From Sulfopaludibacter sp035606355 (GTDB lineage Bacteria; Acidobacteriota; Terriglobia; Bryobacterales; Bryobacteraceae): a DNA stretch of 64,000 bases. Location of the stretch: contig DATNFO010000027.1 in assembly GCA_035606355.1 (NCBI GenBank), positions 1 to 64,000 on the forward strand, written 5' to 3'. This document shows positions 43,967-52,041 of this stretch, piece after piece. Position 1 is the first letter of the stretch; each line of letters starts with the position of its first letter. Position numbers and translations under genes: made by a program. The notes beneath the pieces were generated by a model. It had not been told where the DNA came from and made no database searches. It saw only the letters and a list, made by a program, of their open reading frames with translations.

Positions 43967-45961
43967 CTACTGTTGTTGCAAACCCGATACCACGGTGGAT
44001 ACTGCCGCGTCCGTTAGCGCGCCATGGTATCGCGCGCGAATCGCTCCCGCGCCGTCGATGGTTACCAGATACGCGTCATCCGGCGCCGAGGCGTTAAACT
44101 CCGCTGCCGTCTTCAGTTCCTTTTCGCCTTGCAGCACCAGCAGGAACCGCTCGCGCTGCGATTCGGGAACGTCGCCCCTGATTGCGTGCGTCACCATACC
44201 GCGAACCAGCTTGGGAACATCCTGCAGCACCGCGATCGACCACGTTGGATAACGCGGAGCCAGTTTCGCCGACCACGGTTTCGTTTCCTTCTGCGATGCA
44301 TGTGTAAACCCGATGACCAGCACTGCGGGCTTGCCGTCCGGCAGCGTGATCTTGTGATCGGTAAGCGTCTTCGCTTCCACATGCGGCAGCGTCTGCCCTG
44401 ACGCCGAATATGCAAACGCCAGCAGCCCCACCACGCTCGCCAGGAAGACGCTGTGTTTCAGAGTGAACCGGAACAGCCGCGATTCCTCTTCGCGTTTCAT
44501 GTGCGTCGCGGCCGCCGCCACCGCGATACTGGTGAGGCTGATCATCTTTCCCATTACACCACCCGCCGAATTCGCCGCTGCCATCAGCACCGGACTCATG
44601 CCGAGTTTCTGGGCCGTAATCACCTGCAGATTCCCGAACAGCGCATTCGCCGACGTGTCGCTGCCCGTGAGGAACACGCCGACCCACCCGAGCAGCGCGC
44701 TGAAGAACGGAAAGGCCGGACCGGTAGCCGCGAATGCCAGACCCAGCGTAGCCGTGGCGCCCGAATAATTCATCAGAAACGCCAGACCCAATACCGCCGC
44801 CAGCGTTAGTTCCGCAAGCGCCAACTGCCGCCCCGTGTGGCCGATCACCTTCACGAACTCCCGCGGCCTCATCCCCACCGCGACCGCGCCCAGGATCGCC
44901 GCGAACAAACACGCGGTTCCCGCCGCCGAGAGCCATGTAAAACTGTACGTCGCCGCGTACGGAGCAGGCTTCGCCACCACCGGCGGCATCCGCTGAATCA
45001 GGTTGTGCAGCCCCGGCCAGTTGATCGAGATGTTGGTCGCGTTCAGCCGCATCTGCAAAGGTTTGTATCCCCACGCCAGCACGAAAACGACCAGCAGCGC
45101 GTATGGGGTCCACGCGCGCAGCATGCCCTCCGGCTGCGCAATCGCCGCCCCTCGCCGGGACACTTTAATCGAGACGATCAGCACCACCATGGCCGCCAGC
45201 GACGCGAGGATATCGGTAAGCTGCGGCCCTATGAAGTTCGAAACCGCGAACTGCGTGGAGGCGAACGCCGCACCGCACAATGCCGCGTGCGGCAGCACTT
45301 CCTTCAGCCCGCGCCACCCCGACATCACCACAATCAGATACGCCGGAATGAACAGCGAGACCGGCGCGCACAGCCGCCCCACCGCGCCGCTCAGCGCATC
45401 GACCGGCAGCCCCGTCGTTGCCGCCAGCGTGACAATCGGAATCGCGATGCTGCCGAAAGCCACCGGAGCGGTATTGGCCAGTAAACAGATGGCAGCCGCG
45501 CGAAACGGCGTAAAGCCGAGCCCGGCCAGCATCGCCGAGGCCACTGCCACCGGAGTCCCGAACCCCGCCGCGCCCTCTACAAACGCGCCAAATGCAAAAG
45601 CGATCAACAGCGCCTGCAAACGGGGATCGTCCGTCAGCCGCCCGATCGAATCCTTCAGAATTTCGAATTTGCCGCTCTCCACCGTGACGCGATACAGCAG
45701 AATCGCCGTGAACACGATCCAGCCGATCGGGAAAAGCCCGAACGCCGCGCCGTATATGACGCTTGCCGCGAGCATGCCCACCGGCATTCCGTACACAAGC
45801 ACCGCCGCCAATGCCGCTGCCGCGAGCCCGGCTAGTGCCGATAGCCACGCCGGTTTGCGCAGCCCCGCGAGCAAAAAGAGCAGCACGAAAATCGGCAGAG
45901 CCGCCGCCACGGCCGATAACGCCAGGCTTCCGCCAAGAGGGAAATAGTTCTGCTGCCACAT
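43967..45961 (-). CDS. Lactate permease (LctP) fused to a thioredoxin-fold-like domain
   Basis: 664 residues. Residues ~1-525 are a LctP/LldP-type permease with 12-14 helices and signatures FGAFVEGAAGFGTPVAV, TAPVAFGSIAIPI, GSDTSANALFGNLQ and NSAGGVMGKMIS. Residues ~528-664 are a soluble domain (LPDGKPAVLVIGFTHASQK ... ERFLLVLQGEKEL ... YLVTIDGAGAIRARYHG) that resembles a thioredoxin/AhpC-like or ATP10-like fold without a CxxC. The C-terminal domain is probably periplasmic or cytoplasmic-facing depending on helix count. Normal LctP proteins end near 550 residues. It is the middle gene of an operon behind an acyl-CoA synthetase. Confidence 0.87.
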   Translation of the reverse strand: MWQQNYFPLGGSLALSAVAAALPIFVLLFLLAGLRKPAWLSALAGLAAAALAAVLVYGMPVGMLAASVIYGAAFGLFPIGWIVFTAILLYRVTVESGKFEILKDSIGRLTDDPRLQALLIAFAFGAFVEGAAGFGTPVAVASAMLAGLGFTPFRAAAICLLANTAPVAFGSIAIPIVTLAATTGLPVDALSGAVGRLCAPVSLFIPAYLIVVMSGWRGLKEVLPHAALCGAAFASTQFAVSNFIGPQLTDILASLAAMVVLIVSIKVSRRGAAIAQPEGMLRAWTPYALLVVFVLAWGYKPLQMRLNATNISINWPGLHNLIQRMPPVVAKPAPYAATYSFTWLSAAGTACLFAAILGAVAVGMRPREFVKVIGHTGRQLALAELTLAAVLGLAFLMNYSGATATLGLAFAATGPAFPFFSALLGWVGVFLTGSDTSANALFGNLQVITAQKLGMSPVLMAAANSAGGVMGKMISLTSIAVAAAATHMKREEESRLFRFTLKHSVFLASVVGLLAFAYSASGQTLPHVEAKTLTDHKITLPDGKPAVLVIGFTHASQKETKPWSAKLAPRYPTWSIAVLQDVPKLVRGMVTHAIRGDVPESQRERFLLVLQGEKELKTAAEFNASAPDDAYLVTIDGAGAIRARYHGALTDAAVSTVVSGLQQQ

Positions 45962-45964
45962 GGC

Positions 45965-47533
45965 TTAGCCCTGCACCCTTCGCTCTTTCCCTTGCCAGAA
46001 CGCCTCGCGCAGTTCGCGCTTCAATATCTTCCCAGTGCCCGTCTTGGGCAGCGGCTGATCCGCGAATTGGAAATACCGCGGCATCTTAAACTTTGCGATC
46101 CGCCCGCGCAGGTACTCGCAAAGCTCTTCCTGATTTAAGGTGTGCCGCGGCTTCAAAACCACAAACGCGGCCGGAACCTCACCCCACTGCGCATCCGGAC
46201 TCGCCACCACCGCGCATTCCAGCACCGCCGGATGCGAAAAGATGGCGCGCTCCACTTCAATCGACGAGATATTCTCGCCGCCCGAAATAATGATGTCCTT
46301 CTTCCGGTCGACGATGTTGACGTACCCTTCCGCGTCCCACACGGCGACATCTCCCGTATGCAGCCAGCCGTTCTCCAGGGCGGCCGCGCTCGCCTGCGGC
46401 TCTTTGTAATAGCCGTCCATCACCAGGTCGCCACGAATCCAAATCTCGCCGAAGCTCTCGCCGTCGCGCGGAACGTCGTTGCCGTGCAAGTCCACCACGC
46501 GAATCTCGCAGCCCGGCATCGGCCATCCCGTCGACGAAAGCCGGTTCAGCCGGTCCTGCTCGTCCTTGTACTGCACCGTGCTCTTCGTCTTCGCCGTGGT
46601 CGCTACCGGACTCGTCTCCGTCAGCCCGTACCCCGCTTGCACGCGGCAGCGGAACGCCTTCTCCAGCCGCGCGATCAGCTCCGGCGAAGATGCCGCGCCG
46701 CCCATGTTGATCTCGCGCATGCTCGACACATCCGCTGTTGCCATCTCCGGACAATTGAGCAGCGCATTCGCCATCGTCGGCACCAGTTCCATCCCGGTCG
46801 CGCGCTCCTGTGCGATCAGCTTCAACACGTGCGACGGCTCGAACCGCCGCACCATTACCTGCCGGTAACCCAACATCGTGGCGCTCTGCGGACGCCCCCA
46901 GCCGTTGGCATGGAACAACGGAATCGTCGCCAGTTGGACGGCGTTGTCGTCATAGTTGAACATGCACGCCACCGACAGCGCATGCAGATACAGCGTCCGA
47001 TGACTCAGCATCACGCCCTTCGGAGTCCCGGTCGAACCCGACGTGTAGAATAGCTCGCAAATTGACGTCTCGTCGATCGAAAAGATGTCCGGCCGCTCGA
47101 TGCGTCCCCGCGTCAGAAGCTCCTCGTAGCCCGGGCCCACTTCGATCCAGGTCTGAATCGCCGGACAGGCCGCGCGAAGTTGCGATACGACCGGCAGAAA
47201 GTCCGCGTCATACACCAAAACGCGAGGCTCGGCATGATTCAGGATGCCGGTAAGTTCCGCAGCCGTCAGGCGAACGTTGAGAGGCATCGCAATCGCGCCG
47301 ATCAATGGAGGCCCATAGTAGCCTTCCAGGAGTTCGTTGGAGTTGAAGCTCAGGAACGCGACGCGGTCCCCTGCCGCCACTCCCGCAGCCCGCAGGCCAT
47401 GCGCCAGGCGCTCGGCGCGCTCGCCGAATTCGGCATAAGTAAACCGCCGCTCGCCCGAAACCACCCCGATTTTCTTCCCGAATAAATCGACAGCCCGATA
47501 GAGACAACGAAGCGGAGTAAGGGGAACGTGCAT
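45965..47533 (-). CDS. AMP-forming acyl-CoA synthetase
   Basis: 522 residues. ANL-superfamily motifs are YTSGSTGTPKGVML (P-loop), GYGLTETSP, GWLHTGDVA and DRKKDIIISGGENISS, plus the C-terminal Lys in PKTGTGKILKRE. It activates a fatty or short aromatic acid to its CoA ester through an acyl-adenylate; chain length is not predictable here. I start at the ATG giving MHVPLTPLRC; a TTG 18 bases upstream is possible. It is the first gene of the operon with the lactate permease (3-bp gap). Confidence 0.92.
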   Translation of the reverse strand: MHVPLTPLRCLYRAVDLFGKKIGVVSGERRFTYAEFGERAERLAHGLRAAGVAAGDRVAFLSFNSNELLEGYYGPPLIGAIAMPLNVRLTAAELTGILNHAEPRVLVYDADFLPVVSQLRAACPAIQTWIEVGPGYEELLTRGRIERPDIFSIDETSICELFYTSGSTGTPKGVMLSHRTLYLHALSVACMFNYDDNAVQLATIPLFHANGWGRPQSATMLGYRQVMVRRFEPSHVLKLIAQERATGMELVPTMANALLNCPEMATADVSSMREINMGGAASSPELIARLEKAFRCRVQAGYGLTETSPVATTAKTKSTVQYKDEQDRLNRLSSTGWPMPGCEIRVVDLHGNDVPRDGESFGEIWIRGDLVMDGYYKEPQASAAALENGWLHTGDVAVWDAEGYVNIVDRKKDIIISGGENISSIEVERAIFSHPAVLECAVVASPDAQWGEVPAAFVVLKPRHTLNQEELCEYLRGRIAKFKMPRYFQFADQPLPKTGTGKILKRELREAFWQGKERRVQG

Positions 47534-47549
47534 CGTAACGCGATTGTAC

Positions 47550-47582
47550 AACGCCCGCGGCGCTCAGTTTTCCGCGGGCGTT
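47550..47582. terminator. Strong hairpin overlapping the end of a TIGR03435 gene
   Basis: AACGCCCGCGG pairs perfectly with CCGCGGGCGTT over 11 bp around an 11-nt loop that contains the gene's TGA. On the plus strand it is followed by a short T-run; on the minus strand the T-run is poor. It separates the TIGR03435 array from the acyl-CoA synthetase gene. Confidence 0.45.
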
Positions 47583-48301
47583 TTGTCGAAACGATCGACG
47601 ACGATAACCTCTACCGGCGCCTTCCCGTTTTCCAGCCTCAGGCCGAGCGATTGCACCGCGGAGTAGATGGTCGGCGCACCGGTGTCATTCTCGTCGAAGG
47701 TCCACCACACGTCGAAGTCGTACTTCCCCGCGAGTCGCGTGCCATCTTCGACCGGCCGCCGCAATTGGCCTTGCAGGACAGTTGCGAATTCGCCGATCGT
47801 CTTGCCCTGAACGCGATAGTAGAAACCCGGTGCGCGCCTGCCGGACGGAGGTTGCAACGCGGGCTCGCCGTCTCTATACGCTTGCAGTTTCGATCCGCCC
47901 GGCGCGACGGTCAGGCGGCACATCGGCATCTCGCGTTTGTCGGTGTGTACCGCGACGTTCCACCGCTCCGCCAGCAGCCGTTGCAGCATCAGGCGAAACT
48001 GCGCCCGGTCCGCACCCGCCGGCACCGTCGCCATCACATGAAACCGTTCCTCCGGCAGACGGTTCGCCGAAACCATGCGAAAATCGGGAACCCCGTACGC
48101 CTCCGTGATCAAGCCGCCGAGCGTGCAGAAGGTGCACGTATAGCGCCCGGGATCGCTTGACCCCGGACCGCCCCTCGCCCCGACATAAATGGGACCGTTC
48201 GTCCCGTCCATGGGCGGCGAACGCTTGACCGACGCGGCGTCAAACGCAAGCGGCTGCGCAAAGGCAGTCGCAGCCAACGAAAGCAGAATCAACCAACGCA
48301 T
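47564..48301 (-). CDS. TIGR03435-family secreted protein
   Basis: 245 residues. Signal peptide 1-16 (ending FAQ), then FDAASVKRSPP, the diagnostic start of TIGR03435, followed by GLITEAYGVPDF, the LLAERWNVAVHTDKREMP core and the C-terminal VEVIVVDRFDKTPAEN. The family is amplified in Solibacter-like acidobacteria; proteins are exported and of unknown function. It is the last of three tandem relatives here. The gene ends inside a strong hairpin. Confidence 0.92.
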   Translation of the reverse strand: MRWLILLSLAATAFAQPLAFDAASVKRSPPMDGTNGPIYVGARGGPGSSDPGRYTCTFCTLGGLITEAYGVPDFRMVSANRLPEERFHVMATVPAGADRAQFRLMLQRLLAERWNVAVHTDKREMPMCRLTVAPGGSKLQAYRDGEPALQPPSGRRAPGFYYRVQGKTIGEFATVLQGQLRRPVEDGTRLAGKYDFDVWWTFDENDTGAPTIYSAVQSLGLRLENGKAPVEVIVVDRFDKTPAEN

Positions 48302-48622
48302 CGTAACCTCCCGGTATCGTCAGTTCCCCGACGGTTTTTCTACGTGGTCCACCACAAGCACGTCAAGCATCCGCTTGCTCTGGAACGCCGTACGCATCCG
48401 TGATCAACCCGCCTGACCCCGGACCGCCCCTTGCCCCGACATAAATGGGACCGTTCGTCCCGTCCATGGGCGGCGTACGCTTGACCGACGCGGCGTTAAA
48501 CGCAAGCGGCTGCGCAAAAATAGCCGCAGCTAAGGAAAGCAAAATCAACCAACGCATCGTAAGCTCCCGGTATCGTCAGTTCCCCGACGGTTTTTCTACG
48601 TGGTCCACCACAAGCACGTCCA
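48162..48622. repeat. Direct duplication with 256-bp offset in the TIGR03435 array
   Basis: Sequence around 48162-48366 recurs at 48418-48622 with a constant 256-bp offset and few differences. It covers the 5' end of one gene plus the 3' end of the previous one. It records duplication and collapse of TIGR03435 genes. Confidence 0.85.
48318..48557 (-). pseudogene. Collapsed TIGR03435 copy (5' and 3' ends fused)
   Basis: The 5' part encodes MRWLILLSLAAAIFAQP... to GLITDAYGVP, nearly identical to the downstream gene but with a 12-residue deletion. It then jumps out of frame into KRMLDVLVVDHVEKPSGN, the C terminus of the other neighbour. The whole middle of the protein is missing. The arrangement points to unequal recombination between tandem copies, leaving a ~240-bp relic. 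Confidence 0.85.
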
Positions 48623-49289
48623 ACATCCCCTTGCCCGGCGTCAGCTTCAAGCCAAGCTGCGACTGCACCGCCGCGAAGATATTTATGCTTTCAGGGTCGT
48701 CCTTCTGAAAACCAGGCGTGTATCGGAACCGAATTTTGTAACTGCCGTCGAGCCCCGTATGATCCAATGCCGGCCGGCCCAGCAATCCCGAGTTGTCGAG
48801 CATTTGCAGAAACTCTGCCATCTTCGCGTTCGGCATCGAGAGTTCGTAAACTCTCCCCTCTACGCTTACCCTGGGCGGCTCCGTCGACTCCGCGTCGCCC
48901 GGCTTCAGCTTTGGCCCGGACTTCCCAACCACCAATTCGTAAACCGGCACTTCCCGGCTCTCCATATGCGCCTTCAGCTTGTACCGGTCTGCCAACAGGT
49001 TCCGCAGCATCGCCCGAAACTCCTCCGCCGTCGGAATACGGTCGCCCGGAGCTTTCGCCTGCACATCGTAAAAGGTGCTGTCTTCCAACTCCCCCGCGAT
49101 TTGGAAATTGCGCAGACCATAAGCCCACAGCACCAGCCCGCGCAATCCCGTAATACTCTCCAGGCGCGCGCCCTCGGTACGTACGCCGCCGAAGGTCATG
49201 GGTCCCTCATGCACCTTCACAGATGCAACCTCGAACCGCTGCCCCGACGCCGCGCTCGCCAGTAAAAACAAAACGGCCGTGCTTCGCAT
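48576..49289 (-). CDS. TIGR03435-family secreted protein
   Basis: 237 residues. Signal peptide 1-16 (ending ASG), FEVASVKVHEG family start, LLADRYKLKAHMESREVPVY core and C-terminal GMLDVLVVDHVEKPSGN. It is a diverged paralogue of the gene two places downstream, sharing the overall layout. The start is supported by AAGGGGAG seven bases upstream. An 11-bp inverted repeat (49274-49284 and 49318-49328) brackets the ribosome-binding site and may affect initiation. The function is unknown. Confidence 0.92.
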   Translation of the reverse strand: MRSTAVLFLLASAASGQRFEVASVKVHEGPMTFGGVRTEGARLESITGLRGLVLWAYGLRNFQIAGELEDSTFYDVQAKAPGDRIPTAEEFRAMLRNLLADRYKLKAHMESREVPVYELVVGKSGPKLKPGDAESTEPPRVSVEGRVYELSMPNAKMAEFLQMLDNSGLLGRPALDHTGLDGSYKIRFRYTPGFQKDDPESINIFAAVQSQLGLKLTPGKGMLDVLVVDHVEKPSGN

Positions 49290-49346
49290 CCGCTCCCCTT
49301 TTGGGAAGTATGACGCAAAGCACGGCCGCGCGTTAGCCGGTAGGCG

Positions 49347-51791
49347 TTAATCCTTCGTTTCGATCCTCATGCCGTAGAACGACTTGTACACAAACACCAG
49401 CGCCAAGACGAAGAACAGAGCCGCCAGGCCCGTCGTCAACCCCGCTCCCTGTTTCTGCGTCAGATCCACAGCCAGCGACACCGCTAAAAGTCCGAACAGC
49501 GTCGTGAACTTGATGATCGGGTTCAACGCCACTGAGCTCGTATCTTTGAACGGATCGCCCACCGTATCGCCTACGACAGTGGCATCGTGCAGCGGCGTGC
49601 CCTTGGCGCGCAGCTCCGTCTCCACCACCTTCTTCGCGTTATCCCACGCGCCGCCGGCATTGGCCATGAAGATGGCCTGATACAAACCGAACAGCGCGAT
49701 CGAAATCAGGTACCCCACGAAGAAAAACGGCTCCAGGAACGCGAAGGAAAGCGTCGCGAAGAACACCACCAGGAAGATGTTCAGCATGCCCTTTTGCGCG
49801 TACTTGGTGCAGATCTCCACCACCTTTTTCGAATCCGCCACGCTGGCCTTGGTCACGCCTTCCAGCTTGATGTTCGCCTTGATGAATTCCACCGCGCGAT
49901 ACGCGCCCGTGGTAACCGCCTGCGCGCTCGCGCCCGTGAACCAGTAGATCACCGCGCCGCCCGCAATGATCCCCAGCAGGAACGGTGCATGCATCAGCGA
50001 AATCATCCGCATGTACTGGTCCTGAAGACCGTGAGTCAGCGCCACAATGGTCGCGAAGATCATTGTCGTCGCGCCCACCACCGCCGTTCCGATCAGCACC
50101 GGCTTACTTGTAGCCTTAAACGTGTTGCCTGCGCCGTCATTTTCTTCCAGATTCTCCTTGGCGCGCTCGAAATCCGGAGCGAAGCCGTAGTGCTTCTGAA
50201 TCTCGGCTTCGATTCCCGGCAGCGTCTCGATCATCGAAAGCTCATACACACTCTGCGCGTTGTCCGTCACCGGACCGTAGCTGTCCACCGCGATGGTTAC
50301 CGGACCCATGCCCAGGAAGCCGAACGCCACCAACCCGAACGCGAACACCGCCGGCGCCAGCATGATGGCATCAAAACCCATTGTGCTTACGAAGTACCCG
50401 ACGCCCATCAGCGCCAGCATCGCCATGCCGAGCCAGAAGGCGCTGAAGTTGCCGGCCACAAATCCCGAAAGAATATTCAGACTCGCGCCGCCTTCCCGCG
50501 AACTGGTCACGATCTCGCCGACATGCCGCGATTTCGTGCTCGTGAAGACCTTGACCAGCTCCGGGATAATCGCCCCGGCCAGCGTGCCGCAACTGATCAC
50601 GCTCGCAAGTTTCCACCAGAGCGACGGGTCGTTCCCCAGGTCCGGAATCATGAAAGCGCTCACCAGATAGGTCAGCCCGATCGAAAGAATCGACGTCAGC
50701 CACACCAGGCTGGTCAGCGGCGCTTCGAAGTTCATCTTGTCCGCATTTGCGAACCTGCCGCGCGCCACCGCGCCGTTGACGAAATACCCCACGGCCGACG
50801 AGATCACCATCATCACGCGCATGCTGAAGATCCACACCAGAAGCTGCACCTGCACCAGCGGGTCTCTTACGGCCAGCAGGATGAACGTGATGAGCGCGAC
50901 GCCCGTGACGCCGTACGTCTCAAAGCCATCCGCCGAGGGTCCCACCGAATCGCCCGCATTATCACCCGTGCAATCCGCAATCACGCCCGGGTTGCGCGCG
51001 TCGTCTTCTTTAATCTTGAACACGATCTTCATCAGATCGCTGCCGATGTCCGCAATCTTCGTGAAAATGCCGCCCGCCACGCGCAGCGCCGCCGCTCCCA
51101 GCGATTCGCCGATGGCGAAGCCGATGAAGCAGCTCCCCGCCAGGTCGCCCGGGATAAAGAGGAGGATACACAGCATGATCAGCAGTTCCACGCTGACCAG
51201 CAGCATTCCGATGCTCATACCTGCCTGCAGCGGAATGTCGTAGCAGGGATACGGCTTGCCTTTCAACGCTGCGAATGCCGTCCGCGAATTCGCAAACGTG
51301 TTCACCCGCATACCGAACGCCGCCACCATAAAACTTCCCGAAATGCCGATCACGCTGAAAGCCAGAATGATCAGTACCTTAACGAAGTCCATGCCCTGCA
51401 GGAAGCCAAAATAGAAAATGATAATGACCGCAATGAAGGCTTCCAGGATCATCAGAAACTTGCCCTGCGTTGCCAGGTACGTTTTGCAGGTCTCGTAGAT
51501 CAGCTCGGAAACTTCGAGCATGCTGGCGTGAACCGCCATCTTCTTCAGCCGCGAGAAGATCATCAGCCCGAATAGTAAGCCAAGAGCGCTCACCACCAAG
51601 CCCCACATCAGCAGCGTTCCGCCGCTGATCCCGCCCAAGAATGTCGCTTGATTTAAGTCGGGAAGTTTAAGGTTTGCCTCTCCCCCGCCCGTTTCCTGGG
51701 CGAGAGCCGGCAAGCCGGCCAGAAGCAATAGTGACAGCGCGCGTGACGCGGTAACGCAGCGCGCGCTGGGCGTGCTCCAAACGTTGAGCAT
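49347..51791 (-). CDS. hppA: Membrane-bound proton/sodium-pumping pyrophosphatase
   Basis: 814 residues, about 16 membrane helices. Substrate motifs are present in variant form: DNAGDSVGPSADGFETYG and DTVGDPFKDTSSVALNP, which bind Mg-PPi. GNTFKATSK has Lys at the position that distinguishes K+-independent enzymes, favouring a K+-independent H+ pump. A cleavable-looking signal peptide (1-31, ending ALA-QE) and a ~25-residue linker precede the first core helix, making it longer than the usual ~700. The Shine-Dalgarno GGAGG is well placed. It conserves energy from pyrophosphate hydrolysis. Confidence 0.93.
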   Translation of the reverse strand: MLNVWSTPSARCVTASRALSLLLLAGLPALAQETGGGEANLKLPDLNQATFLGGISGGTLLMWGLVVSALGLLFGLMIFSRLKKMAVHASMLEVSELIYETCKTYLATQGKFLMILEAFIAVIIIFYFGFLQGMDFVKVLIILAFSVIGISGSFMVAAFGMRVNTFANSRTAFAALKGKPYPCYDIPLQAGMSIGMLLVSVELLIMLCILLFIPGDLAGSCFIGFAIGESLGAAALRVAGGIFTKIADIGSDLMKIVFKIKEDDARNPGVIADCTGDNAGDSVGPSADGFETYGVTGVALITFILLAVRDPLVQVQLLVWIFSMRVMMVISSAVGYFVNGAVARGRFANADKMNFEAPLTSLVWLTSILSIGLTYLVSAFMIPDLGNDPSLWWKLASVISCGTLAGAIIPELVKVFTSTKSRHVGEIVTSSREGGASLNILSGFVAGNFSAFWLGMAMLALMGVGYFVSTMGFDAIMLAPAVFAFGLVAFGFLGMGPVTIAVDSYGPVTDNAQSVYELSMIETLPGIEAEIQKHYGFAPDFERAKENLEENDGAGNTFKATSKPVLIGTAVVGATTMIFATIVALTHGLQDQYMRMISLMHAPFLLGIIAGGAVIYWFTGASAQAVTTGAYRAVEFIKANIKLEGVTKASVADSKKVVEICTKYAQKGMLNIFLVVFFATLSFAFLEPFFFVGYLISIALFGLYQAIFMANAGGAWDNAKKVVETELRAKGTPLHDATVVGDTVGDPFKDTSSVALNPIIKFTTLFGLLAVSLAVDLTQKQGAGLTTGLAALFFVLALVFVYKSFYGMRIETKD

Positions 51792-52041
51792 CGAGAGATT
51801 TCCTCCAGGTGAATCGAGTGTACTCGAAAAGGACCGACCCCACAGTATAAGAGAGATACAACTCCAAATTCAATGTAGGTACCAGCCGCAAAACCGAAGG
51901 CACGCGAGCGGGCAAGCCCCGGTCCGCGCCCGGCGCCGGTCAGGAGCCCGGTGTGTGACAAAGGCGAGGCGTCAAGCGAGCGCTTTAATCCGTACTTTCA
52001 GGTCCGCTTGCTGATATACTAAGCCGCGTCGAGGAGATCTC

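Noticed and set aside
49587..51575. 662-residue plus-strand ORF opposite hppA
   Set aside because: Antisense shadow; composition is mainly His, Arg and Gln with no domain.
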